DNA from: Raphanus sativus
Lineage: Eukaryota; Streptophyta; Magnoliopsida; Brassicales; Brassicaceae
Assembly (NCBI RefSeq): GCF_000801105.2
Contig: NC_079515.1
Span: forward strand, 25,071,407 to 25,135,406
Direction of reading: 5' to 3'
Length of the DNA: 64,000 nt
Below the pieces are notes generated by a model. That model saw only the letters and a program-made list of their open reading frames with translations. It ran no database searches and had not been told where the DNA came from. The position numbers and the translations under genes are program-made. Below are positions 59,379 through 64,000 of this stretch, in pieces. Position 1 is the first letter of the stretch. Each line of letters begins with the position of its first letter.

Positions 59379-59654
59379 GTATTTTGATCATTAAAATTTG
59401 GCTTGTTCTTCAATTTTATTGTATTTGCTCGGACTCGTTTCGTTTGTTCTCAACTCTGAAAACTTGTTTTCTACAATAAATTAATTTTATTCTATATACT
59501 AGTAGCTAAGTTACATGATCTTTTTCATTTGTTTAAGGTTTTAACTACAGACCGGAGAAAATAGAACAAAAAGCACTTGAGGCACTGATGTTTACAATGT
59601 TTGGAGAAAGAAAATGATTAACCTGGTTTAGATAATAACTTCAAGAGCACACTA
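59379..59654. other. 3' flank of member 6
   Basis: Array-type flank (TTTGCTCGGACTCGTTTCG, CTCTGAAAACTTG) up to the Helitron boundary. ATGATTAACCTGGTTTAG near 59616 is repeated right after the Helitron near 60540. Confidence 0.55.
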
Positions 59655-60540
59655 CTTGATCCGTGCGCCCGCACGGGTTGTTATTTTCATTTTATATAAA
59701 TGAATATTATTTAAATTTTTATTGGTTTATATTTTAAATATTTATCATATTTTAAATATTTTATAAATACAACAATCAAATAGTTTACGTGCTGTAGAAA
59801 ATAGTGATCCGTATCCGCTACTAAACTTTTGATAAAATATTGACCTATTGATATGTTTGAGTAATATTTTTTTAACATGAAATTAATGTAATAAGAATTT
59901 AAATATTTTGATAAGATATGGATCATACGGTGAGATTTAGATACATTAGAAAAAGAATATTTGCTTATAAACATTAAATATTGTTTTATAAAGATATTTA
60001 ATTTTTGTTGAAAATAGTTAATAGTAACTGAAATGACTAAATGTATATGTTAGAAATTTTTGAAATATATATAATCTTAGTTGCGATTATATTATATTAA
60101 AAATAATATTCACTTAAAAATATTTCATATTGTTCTATAAGTTGTTTAAAGATATTTAAATCTTGGTATATATAAATTTTATTGTTCAAAATAATTAATG
60201 GTAAGTTAAACATATATTTTAAGAATATTCAAAAGATTGTTTAATATCGAATTTAAACTTGATTTTTGTTCAAAATAATTAATGGTAACACTATCCAAGT
60301 TTAATATAGTTAAAATCGATTTTCAATTTGAATATCCTTAAAAATTAGCTAATTTGTTTAAGGAAAATATTAAATATGAAAATTAAGCTAAATTTGATTT
60401 AGGAAATGGTTTAATAAATAAGAAAAAACAATGATTCCTTAAAGATATGTTCATTTAATTATTTCAGTGGCATGTCATTGTAAATAAGTTGGAAAACTTA
60501 GGGATATTTTATATTTGTACTTCTGTTTTAATAATATAGA
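59655..60540 (-). mobile_element. Helitron-like element (886 bp)
   Basis: On the minus strand it starts TCTATATTATTAAAACAGAA (end at 60540, preceded by A) and ends with the hairpin CCCGTGCGGGCGCACGG, then ATCAAG (59655-59658 read as CAAG in place of CTAG). The changed terminal base suggests an older or variant copy. The interior is AT-rich and non-coding. It separates two halves of flanking sequence that are contiguous after member 5. Confidence 0.7.
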
Positions 60541-60811
60541 TGATTAACCTGGTTTAGTATTAATCAATATGAATAGTAAATAATTGCAATTTCATCCACC
60601 ATCCTCACTCCAAATACATCCCATGTTAGAAATACGAAAATCTAATTTTTTATGTTATGGAACTTATTCTATCTTGACTTTCGTTTCTACTGGAATTTTT
60701 ATAATAATACTCAAAATTCCATATCCAATATCACAACTCACAAGTAGACTGTGTTTGTAGATAAAGTTATCATTTTAAAAATACAATTTTATAAGTCATT
60801 CTCACATGTCA
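60541..60811. other. Array flank between two Helitrons
   Basis: Matches the flank of member 5 at about 50635-50770 (GGTTTAGTATTAATCAATATG; CACTCCAAATACAT), then unique AT-rich DNA. No gene. Confidence 0.55.
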
Positions 60812-61458
60812 TCTATCTTATTAAAACAGAAATATTATGTTGGACCTAACATTTATTTTGTAAGTTTTTAAATTAAATACACCTTCATACTTTATAGTTA
60901 AACCTACATTAAATCATTAATGTTCCTTTCTTTATACTACTATCCATGTTTCCAAACAATATACTTATTTCTTTATACTACTATCAATATTTCCAAACAA
61001 TATATTTTTATACTACTATCAATGTTTCCAAACAATACAATAATTAATCTTAGTTATTTTATATATATCATTTTCTCTTTAAAATTTTGTAGAAACGTTA
61101 TAATTTCATAAATTGCAAAATAATGAACTTTAAAATTTGGATTATAAGATTACAAATTATGAAACTATTACAATTTAAATCCAATTAGATTACATATCGG
61201 TCATCCATCAGTTCAATCGGTTAGTCTCGGGTTTTAGTGATTTTTTTAATATGTATATTTTAAAAACCTAAATTGAATTGTCAGATCTCCGGATTAACCG
61301 GTATAATCACAATCGGGTTGAATTTAAAAACACTGATTTAAATGCAAAAATATTTTAAATACACACTCTTTAAAAATTACCAAAATATTTGTTAAATTAT
61401 TAGTGAAATTTTTCATCGTAAAATATTCTGCGCTTCCAAAGCGCGGGTCAAAATCTAG
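60812..61458 (+). mobile_element. Non-autonomous Helitron (647 bp)
   Basis: Starts TCTATCTTATTAAAACAGAA at 60812 after A. It ends with the hairpin TGCGCTTCCAAAGCGCGGGT and CAAAATCTAG (CTAG at 61455-61458) before T. The interior is a close reverse-oriented match of 12911-13597 (for example the AACCGGTATAATCACAATCG segment). No coding capacity. Confidence 0.87.
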
Positions 61459-62106
61459 TTCGACATTACAAGTAAACTTATATGTAATTTAACCACTGCA
61501 GGCTGTTTACATTTTTTCCTAACAACCATTTCAGATTACAGTACAAATTATAACAATTTTGTCAAGGAATAAATGGAATGGATCTATTCCATTTTTCTAC
61601 TGCGTTTCATTCCCTTTATTCAATTCCTCTCTATCCCATTTATTCTTTTTCTGATTTACCAGTTACAGCCTAAACCTTTCATTAATGTATTTCATTAGTG
61701 ACTGGTTTTGGTACTCGTGGCGTAGACTAAAGCTTTTGTATTTCCGATGCCCAATAACTTCTATTAAACCCCTTCATCTTCCTTCTCGTAGATTAACTAC
61801 TATATATAAATTGGTCCGTTCCTTCTCAAGTAACCCCATCTCTTCAGTAGTAACAAATGCTTTCAGTAGTAACAAATGCTTTCACAGTCTTCTGGTCACA
61901 CTTCCTGTTTATCTTCTGATTAGGTTTCCTTAGGGAACACTCATCACCTATCTATCCGGATTTTTCTAAAGTTTTGTCACCTTCCTCTTTGTCTATTTTT
62001 TTTTGTTGCTTATTAGTTTGGTTAGTCTTTGAGATTTGTTTCTTCTGTTCTGTGTCTAGATTCGTCGACCGTAACAGGGGTACATTTGGGTTTGGTTTTT
62101 AAGCAT
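61459..62106 (+). promoter_or_regulatory. Upstream region of F-box member 7
   Basis: Begins with a GGAATGG-rich patch (61560-61650), followed by array-type leader sequence (CCTTCATCTTCCTTCTCGTAG, AGTAACAAATGCTTTC in two tandem copies near 61845-61875, GGTTTCCTTAGGGAACACTC). Confidence 0.45.
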
Positions 62107-63982
62107 ATGGACAGAATCAGTGAGTTGTCCGATGAACTGCTTCTTAAGATATTACTGTTGGTTCCGACCGAAGTTGCTGTCTCCACAAGCATTTTGTCCA
62201 AACGGTGGGAGTATCTTTGGATGTGGTTGCCTAAACTTGAGTTCAGGGTTTACTCAGAGAGTGAATGCAGGAAACATGGCCGTCTTTTAGTACGTGCAAG
62301 TGGAGCGGTCGAACAGGGTCCAAAATTTTAGAAGGTCCATAATTTAAGTAATAGTTATAATTTTATAAATTTAAAAGCATATATTTATAAAATATAATTA
62401 AATTTATAAAATATAAGATTATCTATATTTGAATTTAATAATTTTCATAGTTATAACCAATAAATATAAATTACAATTCTTTATTTTGTTTCTATAACCA
62501 ACTAAAAATGCAATAAATTAGGAAGTTATTAGTATTTCTGTCACTTATATATTTTGGAAAGTAAGAAATAGTTGTTGATGTGTGTTTAAATATTCAATTG
62601 TAGTATAGAAAGTCAATATTTTAATTTGATTATGTTTAGGAAAAAAATATTAATAAGTGATTATAGATAGAGAGAAAAATATATATTTTTTTCACCGTTT
62701 TTTAAGAAAAAAAATAGCAAACACAAAGCAAAAAAAAATCTAGTCTACAACTTTTGTAGACAAGAAAAAAGAGTGCCTTGTCTTTTTGTCTAACTAGTAT
62801 CTAGATTTTGTTACTCTATTATATTTATAGATTATAATTTCTAATTTGGATATAATAAACGTAAAAAAAATTGAAAAACTAAAAGAATGGCTAGAAAAAT
62901 GATCAAACTTAATGATTTGATCGATGATTTTGCATTAAAACCCAGAAAATAATGTTATTTAGATATAAAATAATTAAATTGATGTATTTATTTTATATTA
63001 TAATGATATTTTGTAAAAAAGTCTAAATTATTTTAGATTACTAAAAAATGTCTTTTTTGAACAGGGTCCGTATAAAGTTTGAGACGGCACTGGCAGGAGG
63101 CTACGGTGTTTTCTTGACAGAAATATGCCGTTATATAGAGCTCCAGTTATAGAAACCTTCCGTCTTGAATTATTTTGTTCATGTTTAAAACCTGAGAATA
63201 TCAACATGTGGGTTTTAAACGCAATTTCTCATTGCTTACGTGAGCTGGTTATCTTACATGACAACACTGATCCGGCTAAGTCAAACATTCTTCCGAGTAG
63301 CTTGTATATATCTGCAAATCTCTCGTGGTCTTGAAACTGGGTGGTGATATCCTCTTGGATGTTCCTCAAATGGTTTCTCTTCCTTCTCTCGAAACTTTGG
63401 AACTTCAAAGTGTGAGATTCTTCAGTGAAGAAACTCTTCAACGGCTTCTATCTAGTTGCCCAATTCTTGAAGATCTATTGGTGGATTTACGTGAGAATGA
63501 TACTAGGGGAAAGTTGACTGTTGCTGTTCCATCTTTGCAGAGTTTGTCACTCTATATACCCTGTGATCATGATATAGATGGGTATGTGATAGAAACTCCT
63601 GCTTTAAAGTATTTCAAACTTTGGGATCATAATACTAAGAGTCACTACTATTTGATTGAGCATATGCCTTACCTGATCGACGCACATTTAGATGTTAGGC
63701 TCCCTGATATCAAGAGCATTATTGGTTCAATCACATCTGTCAAGCGTCTTACAATATGTTCACCGGTAATTATGTTCCCTTTTTATCAACTCATTTTTAT
63801 GTAAATCATTTTGTTTTGTCAGTAATTTTTAATAATGTGTGCAGGCTATGCTTGAAGGTTTTGTTTTCTACCAGCTTGAACATCTGGAGGTATGTATTTG
63901 CAAAGAATATTCCTCCAATCAACTTGTCCGGCTGCTCGAATCTTCTTCTACCTTGCAAGGACTACACCTTTCGCTCATGGAT
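62107..63982 (+). pseudogene. F-box/LRR/FBD array member 7, broken by a transposon; runs to the window edge
   Basis: Starts normally ([36 protein letters not shown]) but exon 1 is cut after SESECR by an insertion at 62275-63092, then resumes with RLRCFLDRNMPLYRAPVIET. A second lesion, two extra bases in a TATATA run near 63308, shifts the frame after SSLYI; the original frame continues as LVVLKLGGDILLDVPQMVSL and LQRLLSSCPILEDLLVDL. Exon 1 ends at 63765 and exon 2 is 63845-63982. The FBD exon lies beyond the window. With two disabling changes it should be non-functional. Confidence 0.88.
62275..63092. mobile_element. hAT-like insertion in exon 1 of member 7 (818 bp)
   Basis: The ends are imperfect inverted repeats: CATGGCCGTCTTTTAG at the left and, on the other strand, CAGTGCCGTCTCAAAC at the right. 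Flanks are GCAGGAAA (62267-62274) and GCAGGAGG (63093-63100), an 8-bp target duplication with two changes. Removing the element and one flank restores the paralogue sequence GAATGCAGGAGGCTACGG. The interior is AT-rich, has GAACAGGGTCC near both ends, and no transposase. Confidence 0.78.
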
Positions 63983-64000
63983 GTAAGTTTGTTTGATAAT

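Noticed and set aside
59711..59974. Minus-strand frame of 87 residues in the Helitron
   Set aside because: AT-rich, no Rep or helicase motif, and lies inside a non-autonomous element.

Overview
The window looks like nuclear DNA of a crucifer (Brassicaceae), probably a Brassica-type genome, though I cannot name the species. Genes have short GT-AG introns, the intergenic DNA is very AT-rich, and the mobile elements are typical plant ones: Helitrons with CTAG 3' ends, hAT, PIF/Harbinger and Stowaway elements, a tRNA-derived SINE, and an L1-type LINE with an RNase H domain. The order of the first six loci (GH17 glucanase, cytosolic triosephosphate isomerase, PBL1-type kinase, SCL30 splicing factor, small C2 protein, AP-3 beta adaptin) matches, as I remember it, the Arabidopsis thaliana chromosome 3 block around At3g55430 to At3g55480.

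Layout. 1-5.2 kb: the 5' part of a GH17 gene on the minus strand, then a complete nine-exon TPI gene on the plus strand. 5.2-17.4 kb: a gene-poor, repeat-rich gap with a 634-bp TIR element, Helitrons, a Stowaway MITE, a long imperfect inverted repeat, and a 1.5-kb PIF/Harbinger-like element that seems to carry pieces of an RS31-like splicing factor and a MAPKKK. 17.4-19.2 kb: a complete PBL1-like receptor-like cytoplasmic kinase. 20.5-22.1 kb: a decayed SCL30 copy that keeps its RS-domain exons but has lost most of the RRM. 23.5-24.9 kb: a small C2-domain gene, followed by a nearly identical 1,289-bp tandem duplication and a relic of its own exon 3. 27.9-32.6 kb: the 11-exon AP-3 beta gene on the minus strand, with a full-length SINE just upstream of it.

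33.8-64.0 kb is a tandem array of F-box/LRR/FBD genes, all on the plus strand. Five are intact three-exon genes (starts at 33783, 38052, 41270, 49023 and 57975). One is 5'-truncated (35.8-36.6 kb). One is broken by an 818-bp hAT-like insertion and a frameshift (62.1 kb to the window end). An F-box/kelch locus with two frameshifts lies between members four and five. A full-length LINE (51011-57266) with two intact overlapping ORFs and a perfect 18-bp target-site duplication separates members five and six.

The first half is conserved housekeeping and signalling genes: glycolysis, immune kinase signalling, splicing, calcium/lipid binding and vacuolar trafficking. The second half is a rapidly changing family of predicted SCF ubiquitin-ligase substrate adaptors. 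The intact gene models are supported by exon lengths that sum to multiples of three with GT-AG junctions. Family and orthologue names come from recognising the proteins, not from a database search. I see no evidence for a wholly new molecular system. The most unusual objects are the gene-fragment-carrying Harbinger-like element, the apparently intact LINE with coupled ORFs, and the several partial gene duplications.
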